From: Streptomyces monashensis
Lineage (GTDB): Bacteria > Actinomycetota > Actinomycetes > Streptomycetales > Streptomycetaceae
Direction: 5' to 3'
Length of the DNA stretch: 64,000 bases
Assembly (NCBI RefSeq): GCF_001866665.1
Contig: NZ_MLYO01000025.1
Coordinates: 62,001 to 126,000 of the forward strand
The position numbers and the translations under genes are program-made. The notes beneath the pieces were generated by a model. That model was given only the letters and a program-made list of their open reading frames with translations. It made no database searches and was not told where the DNA came from. Numbering within the stretch: the first letter of the stretch is position 1; the number at the start of each line of letters is the position of its first letter. Below, piece by piece: positions 8,042 through 17,479 of this stretch.

Positions 8042-8515
8042 ATGACGCGACCGGCGAAGCCCACGACGGCACACGGCACGGGGGAGGCGGGCTCCCAGGA
8101 GGCGGGCCCGTCCCTCCTCTACCTGCTCAAGCGCACCGAACTCGTCGTCCGCGCCCGGCTGGAGGAACTGGTCAGGCCGGCCGGCATCACCGCGCTGCAG
8201 TACACCGCGCTCACCGTGCTGGAGCGGCACGACGGCATCTCCGCCGCCCAGTTGGCCCGGGACTCCTTCGTCACGGCCCAGTCCATGGCCGACATGGTCC
8301 GCGCCCTCGAGGTCCGCGACCTGGTCCGCCGTGAGCCCAATCCGCACAACCGCCGGGAGAAGATCATCCTCCTCACGAAGGCGGGCCGCGACCTCCTGAC
8401 CGCCTACGCCGAACCGGCCCGCCGCCTCGAACACCGCATGCTCCAGGGCCTGACCCCGCAGGAGGTCACCCACTTCCGGGACGCGCTGAAGAGCGCGCAC
8501 CGGGCGCTGTCGTGA
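8042..8515 (+). CDS. MarR-family transcriptional regulator
   Basis: 157 aa, typical MarR size. A winged helix-turn-helix is seen in the centre: LQYTALTVLERHDGISAAQL and FVTAQSMADMVRALEVRDLV, then the wing with REPNPHNRREKIILLTKAG. GAAAGG precedes ATG 8042. It is divergent from the SDR/amidohydrolase/ligase/hydratase operon and separated from it by two palindromes, so it likely represses that operon until a CoA-ester or free-acid ligand binds. Confidence 0.9.
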   Translation: MTRPAKPTTAHGTGEAGSQEAGPSLLYLLKRTELVVRARLEELVRPAGITALQYTALTVLERHDGISAAQLARDSFVTAQSMADMVRALEVRDLVRREPNPHNRREKIILLTKAGRDLLTAYAEPARRLEHRMLQGLTPQEVTHFRDALKSAHRALS

Positions 8516-8587
8516 CCGCCGGAGACGGCCCGGCGGTCAGCGGCCCCGCGACCGGGCCCGCACGGGCGACCTGGGCGGTTCTTCACG

Positions 8588-8628
8588 GTCCGTACACCCG
8601 TACGGACGACGGAAGTTGACGGTCCGTC
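8588..8628. promoter_or_regulatory. Two inverted repeats downstream of MarR
   Basis: GTCCGTAC-ACCC-GTACGGAC at 8588-8607 is a perfect 8-bp inverted repeat; GACGG-T-CCGTC follows at 8618-8628. Both share GTCCGT/ACGGAC elements. They may end MarR transcription or form an operator for the protease gene at 8734; the sequence does not decide. A weak promoter (TGTGAC at 8671, TATGGT at 8694, 17-bp spacer) lies further on. Confidence 0.4.
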
Positions 8629-8733
8629 GACCGCCCGACACCTGGCCCAGCCGGATTCGGGCGTGCGCGCTGTGACGCGCGGGGCCGCGGGCTTATGGTG
8701 AGCCGTCACCTGCGGCCGCCCTGAGGGGGACTG

Positions 8734-9723
8734 ATGTTGCTCGGGACCAGATTCGTCCGTTATGCCGCCGGCTGCGCGGCAGCCCTTCTGATCGGTGCCG
8801 GACTCACCACGACGGCATCCGCCGACAGCGCCACGGCCGGCCCCAACCCGGTCGCCGAACAGCTCGACGCCTACTGGACCCCGGCCCGGATGGCCGCCGC
8901 CCTGCCCGCCGACGTCCTCAAGGGCGCCGAGGACGGTGCCGCGGCGCACACCGTGACCCCCGCGGTGGACGGGCCGCAGCCGGGCGAGTACATCCCGCCG
9001 AGCCGGAGCTTCGACGGCATCCCGCAGGCGGGCACCTTCTTCTGGACCGACGCGAGCGGGACCGGCCGCACCTGCAGCGGCTCGGTCGTGCGCAGCGCCG
9101 GGCACGACCTGGTGCTGAGCGCCGGACACTGCCTGAAGGGATACGCCGGCACCTCGCCGAAGCGGCATCTGGCCTTCGTCCCGCAGTACCACGACGCGCA
9201 AAAGCCCTTCGGGATATTCCCGGTGCGGACCAACGGCGTCTATGTGCCGCAGGAGTACTACGACCTGGGCGAGCACGCCGGGGCAGCGTACGACTTCGCC
9301 TTCGCCGTCACCGAGCCCAACGAGGACGGAACCCTGCTCCAGGACGCGGTCGGCGGCGTACGGCTGCTCACCGGGACCGGCTACTACCACGCCCCGGTGC
9401 GGATGATCGGCTATCCGGCGGGGGCCGAGAAGCCGCTGGAGTGCTGGAGCTGGACCACCCGGTGGGACAGCGACGACCCGGCCGACCCCGGCTCGTTCCC
9501 GCGCATCGCCTGCGACGCCTTCGTGGGCGGGACCAGCGGCGGCCCCATGCTGCTTCCCCTGCCGGGCGGCTGGGGCGTCATCGGGGTGATCGGCGGCTAT
9601 CACACGGGCGGCAACACACCCCAGGTCTCGTACAGCGCCTACTTCGGCGCCGCCACCCGGGCCCTGTACGACGCCGCGGTCAGCGGTGCCGCGCCGGCCG
9701 GCCCGCGGCCCACGGCCGGCTGA
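8734..9723 (+). CDS. Secreted trypsin-like serine peptidase
   Basis: 329 aa with a Sec signal peptide (basic start, hydrophobic stretch AAGCAAALLIGAGL, cleavage near ASA). The catalytic triad is readable: His in LSAGHCL, Asp in AAYDFAFAV, Ser in VGGTSGGPM. The layout resembles the glutamyl-endopeptidase/V8-like S1 peptidases of actinomycetes, with a pro-segment of roughly 80 residues before the catalytic domain. It is exported to the medium or wall. It is transcribed alone, and an inverted repeat at 9752-9781 could terminate it. Confidence 0.88.
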   Translation: MLLGTRFVRYAAGCAAALLIGAGLTTTASADSATAGPNPVAEQLDAYWTPARMAAALPADVLKGAEDGAAAHTVTPAVDGPQPGEYIPPSRSFDGIPQAGTFFWTDASGTGRTCSGSVVRSAGHDLVLSAGHCLKGYAGTSPKRHLAFVPQYHDAQKPFGIFPVRTNGVYVPQEYYDLGEHAGAAYDFAFAVTEPNEDGTLLQDAVGGVRLLTGTGYYHAPVRMIGYPAGAEKPLECWSWTTRWDSDDPADPGSFPRIACDAFVGGTSGGPMLLPLPGGWGVIGVIGGYHTGGNTPQVSYSAYFGAATRALYDAAVSGAAPAGPRPTAG

Positions 9724-9751
9724 GCCCTGTCCCCCGGGAATTTCGCGCCCG

Positions 9752-9781
9752 CACGGTGACAGCCAAAAGCCCGTCACCGTG
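9752..9781. terminator. Inverted repeat between protease and APC permease
   Basis: CACGGTGAC at 9752-9760 and GTCACCGTG at 9773-9781 form a perfect 9-bp stem with a 12-nt loop, 28 nt after the protease stop. There is no U-tract, as is common for Streptomyces terminators. It could also be an operator for the downstream permease. Confidence 0.5.
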
Positions 9782-9825
9782 GCACGATGGTGATGACATT
9801 CACCCTATATGAGGGGGTGTGCGCC

Positions 9826-11472
9826 ATGGCCGTGTCCCAAGCGAAGCCCGGTCCGAAGACCCACCGACCCGGGCTGCGGCGCGAGATCGGGTTCGTCGGG
9901 CTGATCTGGGCTTCGGAGGGCTCGATCATCGGATCGGGCTGGCTGTTCGGCGCCCAGGGGGCGTTGGCGGCGGCCGGACCGGCAGCGATCATCTCCTGGG
10001 CCATCGGCGGTGTCGCGATCCTGATCCTGGCGCTGGTCCATGCGGAGCTGGGCGGCATGTACCCGGTGTCGGGCGGCACCGCCCGCTTCCCGCACTACGC
10101 GTTCGGCGGCGCCGCCGGGGCCTCCTTCGGCTGGTTCTCCTGGCTCCAGGCGGCCACGGTGGCGCCGATCGAGGTGCTGGCGATGATCACGTACGCCCAG
10201 CACTACTCCTGGGCGAGCGGCTGGGAGAAGGTCAGGAGCGGCGAGCATGTCCTGACCCCGCCCGGTATCGCCATCGCGGTCGGGCTGATGGCCGTGGTCA
10301 CATCGGTCAACTTCCTCAGCATCCGGCTGCTGGCCCGCACCAACAGCGCGGCGACATGGTGGAAGGTCGGCATCCCGCTGCTGACCATCTTCGTGTTCGC
10401 CGTCGCCCAGTTCCACACCGCCAACTTCACCGCGGCCGACGGCTTCGACCCGTACGGCGCCAAGGGCATCCTGTCCGCCGTGTCCACCAGCGGCATCATC
10501 TTCGCGCTGCTGGGCTTCGAGCAGGCCGACCAGCTCGCCGGCGAGAGCGCCAACCCCAAGCGGGACATTCCGCGCGCCGTCATCGGCTCGATCATCCTCG
10601 GCATCCTCATCTACGTCGGGCTCCAGGTCGTGTTCCTCGCCGCGCTGCCCGCCTCCCAGATCGGCAGCCACTGGGCCACGTCGGCGTTCACCGCCCTGAG
10701 CGGGCCGTTCGCCCAGGTGGCCACGCTCATCAGCCTCGGCTGGCTGGCCACGGTCCTGTATCTGGACGCCGTCATCTCCCCCGCCGGCACGGGTCTGATC
10801 TACATCACCGGCTCCTCCCGCGTCTCCTACGGCCTGAGCCGCAACGGCTACGTGCCCTCCGCCTTCGAGGCCACCAACCGGCGCGGTGTCCCCTGGGTCG
10901 GCCTGATCGCCGCGTTCGTGACCGGCTGCGTCTGCTTCCTGCCATTCCCCAGCTGGCGTTCCCTCGTCGGTCTCATCACCAGCGCGAGTGTGCTGATGTA
11001 CGCCGGTGCGCCGCTGTCCTTCGGGGTGTTCCGCAACCGGCTGCCGCAGGCCCACCGCCCGTACCGGCTGCCCGGCGGCAGCTGGATGTCCCCCCTGGCC
11101 TTCATCGTCGCCAACCTGCTGATCCTGTGGTCGGGTTGGACCACCGACTGGAAGCTGGGCGTCGCCATCCTCCTCGGCTACGTCATCCTGGTCGCCAACC
11201 GCGTGTTCAAGATGAACCCCATCACGCCCCAACTGGACCTGCGCGCCGCCCAGTGGCTGCCGGTCTACCTGGTCGGGATGGGTCTCATCGTCTACCTCAG
11301 CGACTTCGGACCGCTCAAGCACCCCTGGTTCCCGCTGTGGTGGGACATCGGCGTGACCGCCGCCTTCAGTCTCGTCGTCTACTACTGGGCGCTCGCGGTG
11401 GCCCTGCCGGCCGAGCAGATCCAGCACATGATCGACCAGGTCGTGGTCCCGGAGGAAGAAGAGATCCTCTGA
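9826..11472 (+). CDS. APC-superfamily amino acid/polyamine permease
   Basis: 548 aa with about 12 hydrophobic helices. The N-terminal signature IGSGWLFG in helix 1 corresponds to the APC substrate-binding unwound segment, and LLGFEQADQLAGESANPKRDIPRA is the conserved loop (consensus E..NP.R..P.A). It imports an amino acid or related cationic or organic substrate across the plasma membrane. ATG at 9826 has GAGGGGG at 9811-9817; a frame start 13 codons upstream lacks a ribosome site. The C-terminal tail is acidic (EEEEIL). It stands alone between the protease and arabinofuranosidase. Confidence 0.9.
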   Translation: MAVSQAKPGPKTHRPGLRREIGFVGLIWASEGSIIGSGWLFGAQGALAAAGPAAIISWAIGGVAILILALVHAELGGMYPVSGGTARFPHYAFGGAAGASFGWFSWLQAATVAPIEVLAMITYAQHYSWASGWEKVRSGEHVLTPPGIAIAVGLMAVVTSVNFLSIRLLARTNSAATWWKVGIPLLTIFVFAVAQFHTANFTAADGFDPYGAKGILSAVSTSGIIFALLGFEQADQLAGESANPKRDIPRAVIGSIILGILIYVGLQVVFLAALPASQIGSHWATSAFTALSGPFAQVATLISLGWLATVLYLDAVISPAGTGLIYITGSSRVSYGLSRNGYVPSAFEATNRRGVPWVGLIAAFVTGCVCFLPFPSWRSLVGLITSASVLMYAGAPLSFGVFRNRLPQAHRPYRLPGGSWMSPLAFIVANLLILWSGWTTDWKLGVAILLGYVILVANRVFKMNPITPQLDLRAAQWLPVYLVGMGLIVYLSDFGPLKHPWFPLWWDIGVTAAFSLVVYYWALAVALPAEQIQHMIDQVVVPEEEEIL

Positions 11473-11485
11473 CCCCCGCCCGGCC

Positions 11486-12943
11486 TCACCCCAACCGGAA
11501 CTTCTGGGCGGCCGAGCCGTTGCAGTCCCAGATCCGCAGCCGGGTGCCGTTCGCCGTCGCCCCGTCCGGCGCGTCCAGACACCGCCCCGACCAGGGATTC
11601 AACAGCGAACCGTCAGCCTGCTGCACCCACTTCTGCCCACCCACCCCGTCGCAGTCCCACAACTCCACCTGCGTACCGGCAGCCGTCCCGTCACCGTCGA
11701 CGTCCAGGCAACGGCGGATGGTGACGAGGCTGCGGTCGGCGCGATGGGTCCAGTGCTGGTCCTCGGCGAAGGTCTGGCAGCCCCACAGCTGGACGGCCGT
11801 GCCGTCGGTGCCGGTGTCGTCGCCGGCCACGTCGACGCAGGTGCCGCCCGGACCGGTGATGGTGCCCTGGGGGCCGTTCGGGACGTTCGTCTCGCCCGAG
11901 TAGCCGACGGAGACGATGTTCGCCTGGACCGCGTTCTCGGCGGCGTCGGTCGGGTAGCCGGCGACCATCACGCCCTCGAAGAAGGTGCCCATGTTCCAGT
12001 TGCTGTTGTCGCCGCCCGTGCCGAGGATGATCCCGCCCTCCTGGTGCATGGGCTGATAGCCGCCGCGGGTGGGCAGGGCGCCGTCCCACCACGTCGTCAG
12101 CCCGCCCGACCGCGCGTCGCCGCCCTTGAGCGCGTAGCGCGTCTGCCCGTCGTTCTTCAGCACCGCCGTGACGTAGGTGCTGCCGTTGCCCAGGTTGGCG
12201 GTGTCGGAGCCGTCGTCGCCCTGGAACATGCCGTTCTCCAGGTCGGCCTCGACCCAGGGGCCGGAGCCCGTGCACGGCGCGAAGTAGCAGGTGGTGGCGA
12301 GACTCACCGCGTCCATGTGGCCGTTGCCGGTGTCGGCCGGGGTGCTCTCGGCGTTGCCGTAGTCGAAGCAGCACGCGGAGCCCGTGTGGGTGCCGCCGGC
12401 CACCATGTAGGCGCCCTCCGGCCGGCCGTCGACGGCGACGCCGGAGGCGGCTCCGGCGGAGCGGTAGCCCACTCCCGGTGAGATCCACACGCCGTACGCC
12501 TTGTGGCCGCCGGCGGTGACGGCGATCTCGGCGGCGTCCGCGCCCCGGTCCGCGCCCGTCCCGGAGGTGCCCGCCGGGCCGGGTGTCAGGTCGTTGTGGC
12601 GTGCGGTCTGGTCGTAGATCCGCGTGACGGCGCAGGTGGCGTCGGCGCAGAACCTGTCCTGCTGCGCGGCGTCGGCGTAACCGCCCGGCGCCGGCAGGCC
12701 GATGTCGGCGCCGGCGCCGTCGGAGGCGCGGGTGACCCGGTACAGCGGGCCGTCGTAGCCGGCGAAGAGCGCGCGCACGGTGCTGTGCGCGGCGACACAG
12801 GGCGTGCCGGCGGCGCCGTAGATGTCACAGGGCAGCCGGGCACCTGCGGCCCGCGCCGTGCCGGGCAGTCCGATCGCGGCGCCCAGGAGGAGGGCGACGA
12901 CGGCCAGGAACGACGCGCGCGGTCTTCCGCGGTGTGCGCGCAT
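11486..12943 (-). CDS. Secreted GH54 alpha-L-arabinofuranosidase with ricin-type (CBM13) domain
   Basis: 485 aa. Signal peptide first (ASFLAVVALLLGAAIGLPG, cleavage near ARA). Residues about 30-350 match the GH54 catalytic domain of arabinofuranosidase B: opening LPCDIYGAAGTPCVAAHST, WVEADLENGMF with the probable nucleophile Glu, and GGIILGTGGDNSN. Fungal AbfB carries CBM42; here the last roughly 120 residues are instead a ricin-B/CBM13 trefoil with QHW, QKW and QKF repeats. GGGAGGAG lies 8 nt before ATG 12943. It releases arabinose side chains from arabinoxylan or pectin outside the cell. Divergent from the GH92 gene. Confidence 0.88.
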   Translation of the reverse strand: MRAHRGRPRASFLAVVALLLGAAIGLPGTARAAGARLPCDIYGAAGTPCVAAHSTVRALFAGYDGPLYRVTRASDGAGADIGLPAPGGYADAAQQDRFCADATCAVTRIYDQTARHNDLTPGPAGTSGTGADRGADAAEIAVTAGGHKAYGVWISPGVGYRSAGAASGVAVDGRPEGAYMVAGGTHTGSACCFDYGNAESTPADTGNGHMDAVSLATTCYFAPCTGSGPWVEADLENGMFQGDDGSDTANLGNGSTYVTAVLKNDGQTRYALKGGDARSGGLTTWWDGALPTRGGYQPMHQEGGIILGTGGDNSNWNMGTFFEGVMVAGYPTDAAENAVQANIVSVGYSGETNVPNGPQGTITGPGGTCVDVAGDDTGTDGTAVQLWGCQTFAEDQHWTHRADRSLVTIRRCLDVDGDGTAAGTQVELWDCDGVGGQKWVQQADGSLLNPWSGRCLDAPDGATANGTRLRIWDCNGSAAQKFRLG

Positions 12944-13127
12944 GCCGGGCTCCTCCCTGCGACGGCCGTTGCGGAAGCTACGCACGCCGATGACCCGCGT
13001 CAAGATTTGTTGCCTTTTGCCCTATGGGAAGCTCCGAGATTGAGTCAATGTGTGCGTCGGCCGCGCAACATGACGTCGCGTCACCCGCGCGTCCTTGACA
13101 GCGGGGGCGGAAAGCGCCAGCTTTCGG

Positions 13128-13139
13128 GACAACGTTGTC
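13128..13139. promoter_or_regulatory. LacI-type operator upstream of GH92 gene
   Basis: GACAACGTTGTC is a perfect 12-bp palindrome with central CG, the form recognised by many actinobacterial LacI-family sugar repressors. It ends 17 bp before the GH92 start, so a bound repressor would block transcription or initiation. No LacI gene is in the window. Confidence 0.7.
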
Positions 13140-13156
13140 GAAGGGACACGGTCACG

Positions 13157-16096
13157 ATGACTCGATCCACACGACTCAGAGCACACGGCAGAACTCGCCT
13201 GTTCCCGGCCCGGGTTCTGCCGCCCTTCCGACTCCCGTCCGCGCTGGCCGTCGGCGCCCTCGTGGTGGGCCTCGCCGCAGCTCCCGCGCACGCCGCCGCG
13301 GGCGCGGCCCGGCTGGTCGCCGACCCGGCCTCCCTCGTGAACCCCTTCATCGGGACCTCGAACGCCGCGGACGACTTCCCCGGTGCCGACACCCCGTTCG
13401 GGATGGTCCAGTGGAGCCCCGACACCCCGCACAAGCCGGACGGCGGCGGCTACGAGTACAACGACTCGGCCATCACCGGCTTCGGCCTCACCCACATCGC
13501 CGGACCGGGGTGCCGGGCCGGCGGTGACATCCCGGTCCTGCCGACCCTCGGCACGGTGGACGCCCGCGCCACGGACAGCTTCTCGCACGCCCACGAGTCC
13601 GCCTCCCCCGGTTCGTACACGGTGTCGCTGGACAACGGCGTCACGACGGAACTGACCGCGACCACCCGCAGCGGCATGGCGCGCTTCACCTTCCCGGCCA
13701 CCCGCCAGGCGAACCTCCTGTTCAAGCTGACAGGGAGTCAAAACGGTGACACCGCAGCCCAGTTCCACGTGGTGAACAGCAAGGAAGTGCGCGGCAGCAT
13801 CACCAGCGGCAACTTCTGCGGCGAGGGCAACTCCTACACCGTCTACTTCGACATGGTCTTCGACCAGCCGTTCCAGCACAGCGGCACCACCCCGGCCGCC
13901 GCCGCGCCCACCACGCCGCGCACCGACGTCCCGCCCGGCACACCCGAGACGCCGAACAAGCCCGTACTGCACGGCGCCGTCCCCGGCCCGGCCCACTCCT
14001 TCGCCGCGGCCGCTCGCGGCGCCGACGGCTACGTCACCTTCGACACCTCCGCCCATCGCACCGTCCAGGCCAAGGTCGGCATCTCGTACGTGTCGGCCGC
14101 CGGCGCGACCGGCAACCGCACGGCGGAGAACCCCGGCTGGGACTTCGCCAAGGTGCGGAACGCGGCGCACACCTCCTGGAAGTCACTCCTCGGCCGGGTG
14201 CGGATCGCGGGCGGCGCGGCGGCACAGCAGACCGTCTTCTACACGGCGCTCTACCACGCGCTGCTGCACCCGAACGTCATCAGCGACACCGACCGCCGCT
14301 ACCCCGGCTTCGACGGCACGGCGCACACCGTCGACAAGGGACACGCCGCCGCCTACGCCAACTACTCCGGCTGGGACGTCTACCGCTCGCAGGCCCAGCT
14401 CGAAGCCCTGATCGCGCCGCGGGTTGCCTCCGACACCGCGCAGTCGATGGTCGACGACTACCGGCAGACCGGGCTGTTCCCCAAGTGGTCGGAGAACAAC
14501 GGCGAGACGTACGTGATGGTCGGCGACCCCGCCGACGAGATCATCGCCGACTACTACGCCTTCGGCGCGCGCGACTTCGACACCGCCGCCGCCCTCAAGG
14601 GCCTGATCGCGGAAGCCACCACGGCCAACAACAACCGCCCCGGCCTCGACTACCTGGAGCAGATCGGCCGGCTGCCCAGCAACGGCAGGTACGGCTGCTG
14701 CAACTTCTACGGCCCCGCGTCCACCACGCTGGAGTACGACTCGGCGGACTTCGCCCTGTCCGCGCTCGCCGGGGCCCTCGGCCACGGCGCCGACCAGCAG
14801 CGGTTCGCGAACCGGGCCCAGGACTGGCAGAACCTGTTCCGCTACGCCGGCGGCTTCGTCCAGCCGCGCGACGCCTCCGGCACCTGGACCTCGGGCTTCT
14901 CACCGACGTCGGGCAAGAACTTCGTCGAGGGCGACTCCTGGCAGTACACGCCGATGGTGCCGTTCAACGTGCACGGCCTGGCCACCGCCATGGGCGGCGA
15001 CGCGGCGCTGGCCAAGTTCCTGGACCAGGACCTGTCCTCGCTGACCGGCGCCGGCGGCTACACCAACCTGGGCAACGAGCCGAGCCTCAACATCCCCTGG
15101 GAGTACGACTACATCGGCCGGCCTTACCAGACGCAGGCGGTGGTCCGGCAGGTCCAGGACCAGATCTGGACCGACAGCCCGTCAGGTCTGGCCGGCAACG
15201 ACGACCTGGGCGAGATGAGCTCGTGGTACGTGTGGTCCGCCCTCGGCATGTACCCGGAGACCCCGGGCACCGCCGACCTGGCCCTCGGCAGCCCGCTGTT
15301 CACCCAGGCCGTGATCACCCTGCCGTCCGGCCACACCCTCACGGTCGACGGAACCGGCGCCGCCGACAACGCCCCCTACGTCCAGTCGGCCACCTGGAAC
15401 GGCACGGCGTGGAACAAGGCGCACGCCCCCGACGGCGCCCTCACCAGCGGCGGCACCCTCGGCTATGTGCTGGGCACCTCGGCCAACACCTCCTGGGCGT
15501 CGGACGCCTCCGCCGCGCCGCGCTCCTACCCCGGCTCGCCCTCGTACACCGACGTGGGCACCTCCGGTGACACCGCGGCCGGCTCGGCGAACTTCGACGG
15601 CGCGGGTTTCAGTTACTCGGCGCGCGCCCTGGCCGGACAGGGTGTCACCCCGGGCGCGAAGGTCGCGGCCGGCGGAGTCTCCTTCACCTGGCCGAGGGTG
15701 GCGGCCGGCGCCGCGGACAACTACGTGGCCAACGGGCAGACGCTACGGGTGTCGGGCTCCGGCGGCATCTCCTTCCTGGGCGCCGCCAACAACGGCCCGG
15801 CCTCCGGCACCGCGACCGTGACGTACACGGACGGCACGACCCAGTCGGTGCCCCTGGCCTTCTCCGACTGGACCCTGGGGGCGGGCAGCGCCTCGCCGCT
15901 CGCGGACAACACCGTCGCGGTGACCACCCCCTACCGCAACCAGGCCGGTACGTCGTCCGACACCACCACGACCTACGTGTTCGCCACCAAGCCGGTCGCG
16001 CTGGCCGCGGGCAAGACGGTCGCCGGCGTGCGGCTGCCGTCCGACGTCGCCTCCGGCGGCCTGCACGTCTTCGCGATCGGCTTCGGCACCGGCTGA
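13157..16096 (+). CDS. Secreted GH92 alpha-mannosidase
   Basis: 979 aa. A long basic N-region and hydrophobic stretch (ALAVGALVVGLAAAPAHA) form the signal peptide. The GH92 domain starts at VNPFIGTSNAADDFPGADTPFGMV, and family hallmarks follow: GFGLTHIAGPGC, LYHALLHPNVISD, WDVYRSQAQL, GDPADEIIADYYAFG and GNDDLGEMSSWYVWSALGMYP (catalytic Glu/Asp region). The last about 170 residues form a separate beta-rich module of the kind often appended to actinobacterial GH92 enzymes. It is a calcium-dependent exo-alpha-mannosidase acting on mannans or N-glycans outside the cell. AAGGGA lies upstream of ATG 13157; the longer open frame is a shadow. Probably regulated through the palindrome at 13128. Confidence 0.92.
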   Translation: MTRSTRLRAHGRTRLFPARVLPPFRLPSALAVGALVVGLAAAPAHAAAGAARLVADPASLVNPFIGTSNAADDFPGADTPFGMVQWSPDTPHKPDGGGYEYNDSAITGFGLTHIAGPGCRAGGDIPVLPTLGTVDARATDSFSHAHESASPGSYTVSLDNGVTTELTATTRSGMARFTFPATRQANLLFKLTGSQNGDTAAQFHVVNSKEVRGSITSGNFCGEGNSYTVYFDMVFDQPFQHSGTTPAAAAPTTPRTDVPPGTPETPNKPVLHGAVPGPAHSFAAAARGADGYVTFDTSAHRTVQAKVGISYVSAAGATGNRTAENPGWDFAKVRNAAHTSWKSLLGRVRIAGGAAAQQTVFYTALYHALLHPNVISDTDRRYPGFDGTAHTVDKGHAAAYANYSGWDVYRSQAQLEALIAPRVASDTAQSMVDDYRQTGLFPKWSENNGETYVMVGDPADEIIADYYAFGARDFDTAAALKGLIAEATTANNNRPGLDYLEQIGRLPSNGRYGCCNFYGPASTTLEYDSADFALSALAGALGHGADQQRFANRAQDWQNLFRYAGGFVQPRDASGTWTSGFSPTSGKNFVEGDSWQYTPMVPFNVHGLATAMGGDAALAKFLDQDLSSLTGAGGYTNLGNEPSLNIPWEYDYIGRPYQTQAVVRQVQDQIWTDSPSGLAGNDDLGEMSSWYVWSALGMYPETPGTADLALGSPLFTQAVITLPSGHTLTVDGTGAADNAPYVQSATWNGTAWNKAHAPDGALTSGGTLGYVLGTSANTSWASDASAAPRSYPGSPSYTDVGTSGDTAAGSANFDGAGFSYSARALAGQGVTPGAKVAAGGVSFTWPRVAAGAADNYVANGQTLRVSGSGGISFLGAANNGPASGTATVTYTDGTTQSVPLAFSDWTLGAGSASPLADNTVAVTTPYRNQAGTSSDTTTTYVFATKPVALAAGKTVAGVRLPSDVASGGLHVFAIGFGTG

Positions 16097-16225
16097 GCCG
16101 AACGGAACATGCCGCCCGGTGGAGCAATGACCGGGATTCCGGGGCACGACCCGCCAGGCTGGACGGCTGTCGAGGTCGTGTGACACAGGAGTCCGGGTGC
16201 GAGAACCACGTAGGCCGAACCGTCG

Positions 16226-16257
16226 GGTGTGCCGTCCCGCCGAAGGGACGGCACACC
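16226..16257. terminator. Strong hairpin between GH92 and PP2C phosphatase genes
   Basis: GGTGTGCCGTCCC (16226-16238), loop GCCGAA, GGGACGGCACACC (16245-16257): a perfect 13-bp stem with a 6-nt loop. It lies 130 bp after the GH92 stop and 41 bp before the phosphatase start, so it may terminate GH92 or attenuate entry into the phosphatase gene. Confidence 0.65.
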
Positions 16258-16297
16258 GCGGGGCCGAGGCCGGAACGTCCGCGCCCCGGAGCGACGG

Positions 16298-17476
16298 ATG
16301 AGCCAGGCATCCACCGACCTGGAGACGGACGGCTTCTCCGACCCGCGGACCCTGCCGCCGGCTCCGCTGTGGCTGCGCTGGCTGCCGGTCCTGTACGTGG
16401 CCGCTTTACTGGCCGTGGAGCCCCTGACGCCGGTCGACTGGCCGGTCAGCTTCGCGCTGATCGCCGTACCGCTGCTGGCGGCCTTCGCCTACGGCCCCGT
16501 CGGCGTCGCCGCGGCCACGGTGTTCTCCGTGGTCTTCGAGGGCGTGCTGGCCGGCACCCCGTGCTGCGCGGGCCGGTCCGTCGGCTACCTGTGGGACCGG
16601 CACTACGTCGCCTCCTACATCTGTACGGCCCTGGTGGGCACCCTCGGCACGGTCCTGGCCGCCCACCGGATCCGGCGCGAGCGCACCCTCGCCGACGTCC
16701 GGTTCGTGGCCGACATCGCGCAGCGCGTCCTGCTGCGGCCGGTGCCGCACCGGATCGGGCATCTTGAGCTGGAGAGCCTCTATCTCTCGGCCGCTGCGGA
16801 GGCACGGATCGGCGGTGACCTCTTCGAGGCCGTCCCCACCGGCTACGGCGTCCGGCTGCTCATCGGTGACGTGCGCGGCAAGGGGCTGCTCGCGGTGGAG
16901 ACCGCCGCCACCCTGCTCGGCGCGTTCCGCGAGGCGGCGTACGAGGAACCCGATCTGGCCACGCTCGCCGCCCGGATGGAGACGAGCATGGCCCGCAGGG
17001 CGGAGCGGCTCGGCGGGGACGAGACGGTCGAGCGGTTCATCACCGCGATCTTCGCCGAGATCCCGGCCGACGGCGGACTCGTCTACGTCGTCAACTGCGG
17101 CCATCCGCCGCCGCTGTGTCTGCGGGCCGGCGAGGTGAGCGAGCTGGACAGCGGGCGGTCGGCGCCGCCGCTGAACATCGGGATGCTGGTCCCGAACCCG
17201 TACCACGTCGACGTGTACCCGTTCTGGCCCGGCGATCAGCTGCTGCTCTACACCGACGGCGTCACGGAGACCCGGGACGTGTCGGGCACGTTCTATCCCC
17301 TGGCCGAGCGTGTCCGCTCCTGGGGTCCGCTGCCGCCCAAGGAGTTGCTCGCGCGCCTCCACGACGACCTGCTCGCCTACGGGCAGCACGGCCTCCAGGA
17401 CGACACCGCGGCCCTCGCGGTGTGCCTGCTGCCCGGCGCGCAGCCGCCGACGGCCCCGCCGCCGACGGCCGAGTGA
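16298..17476 (+). CDS. Membrane-anchored PP2C/SpoIIE-type phosphatase (RsbU-like), with a TTA codon
   Basis: 392 aa. The first about 120 residues hold several hydrophobic helices (LWLRWLPVLYVAALLAVEP, ALIAVPLLAAFAYGPVGVA, YICTALVGTLGTVLA). The SpoIIE/PP2C phosphatase domain follows: ARIGGDLFEAVP with metal-binding Asp, LLIGDVRGKGL, NCGHPPPLCL, LLLYTDGVTETRD and QDDTAALAV. Such proteins dephosphorylate anti-sigma-factor antagonists in partner-switching cascades. Leu37 is encoded by TTA (16406-16408), the codon read by the bldA tRNA, so translation may depend on development. CGGAG lies 6 nt before ATG 16298. No anti-sigma partner is adjacent. Confidence 0.88.
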   Translation: MSQASTDLETDGFSDPRTLPPAPLWLRWLPVLYVAALLAVEPLTPVDWPVSFALIAVPLLAAFAYGPVGVAAATVFSVVFEGVLAGTPCCAGRSVGYLWDRHYVASYICTALVGTLGTVLAAHRIRRERTLADVRFVADIAQRVLLRPVPHRIGHLELESLYLSAAAEARIGGDLFEAVPTGYGVRLLIGDVRGKGLLAVETAATLLGAFREAAYEEPDLATLAARMETSMARRAERLGGDETVERFITAIFAEIPADGGLVYVVNCGHPPPLCLRAGEVSELDSGRSAPPLNIGMLVPNPYHVDVYPFWPGDQLLLYTDGVTETRDVSGTFYPLAERVRSWGPLPPKELLARLHDDLLAYGQHGLQDDTAALAVCLLPGAQPPTAPPPTAE

Positions 17477-17479
17477 GCG

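Noticed and set aside
12503..13156. Forward extension of the GH92 frame
   Set aside because: It is antisense to the arabinofuranosidase and its signal peptide; the mannosidase signal peptide begins at 13157.
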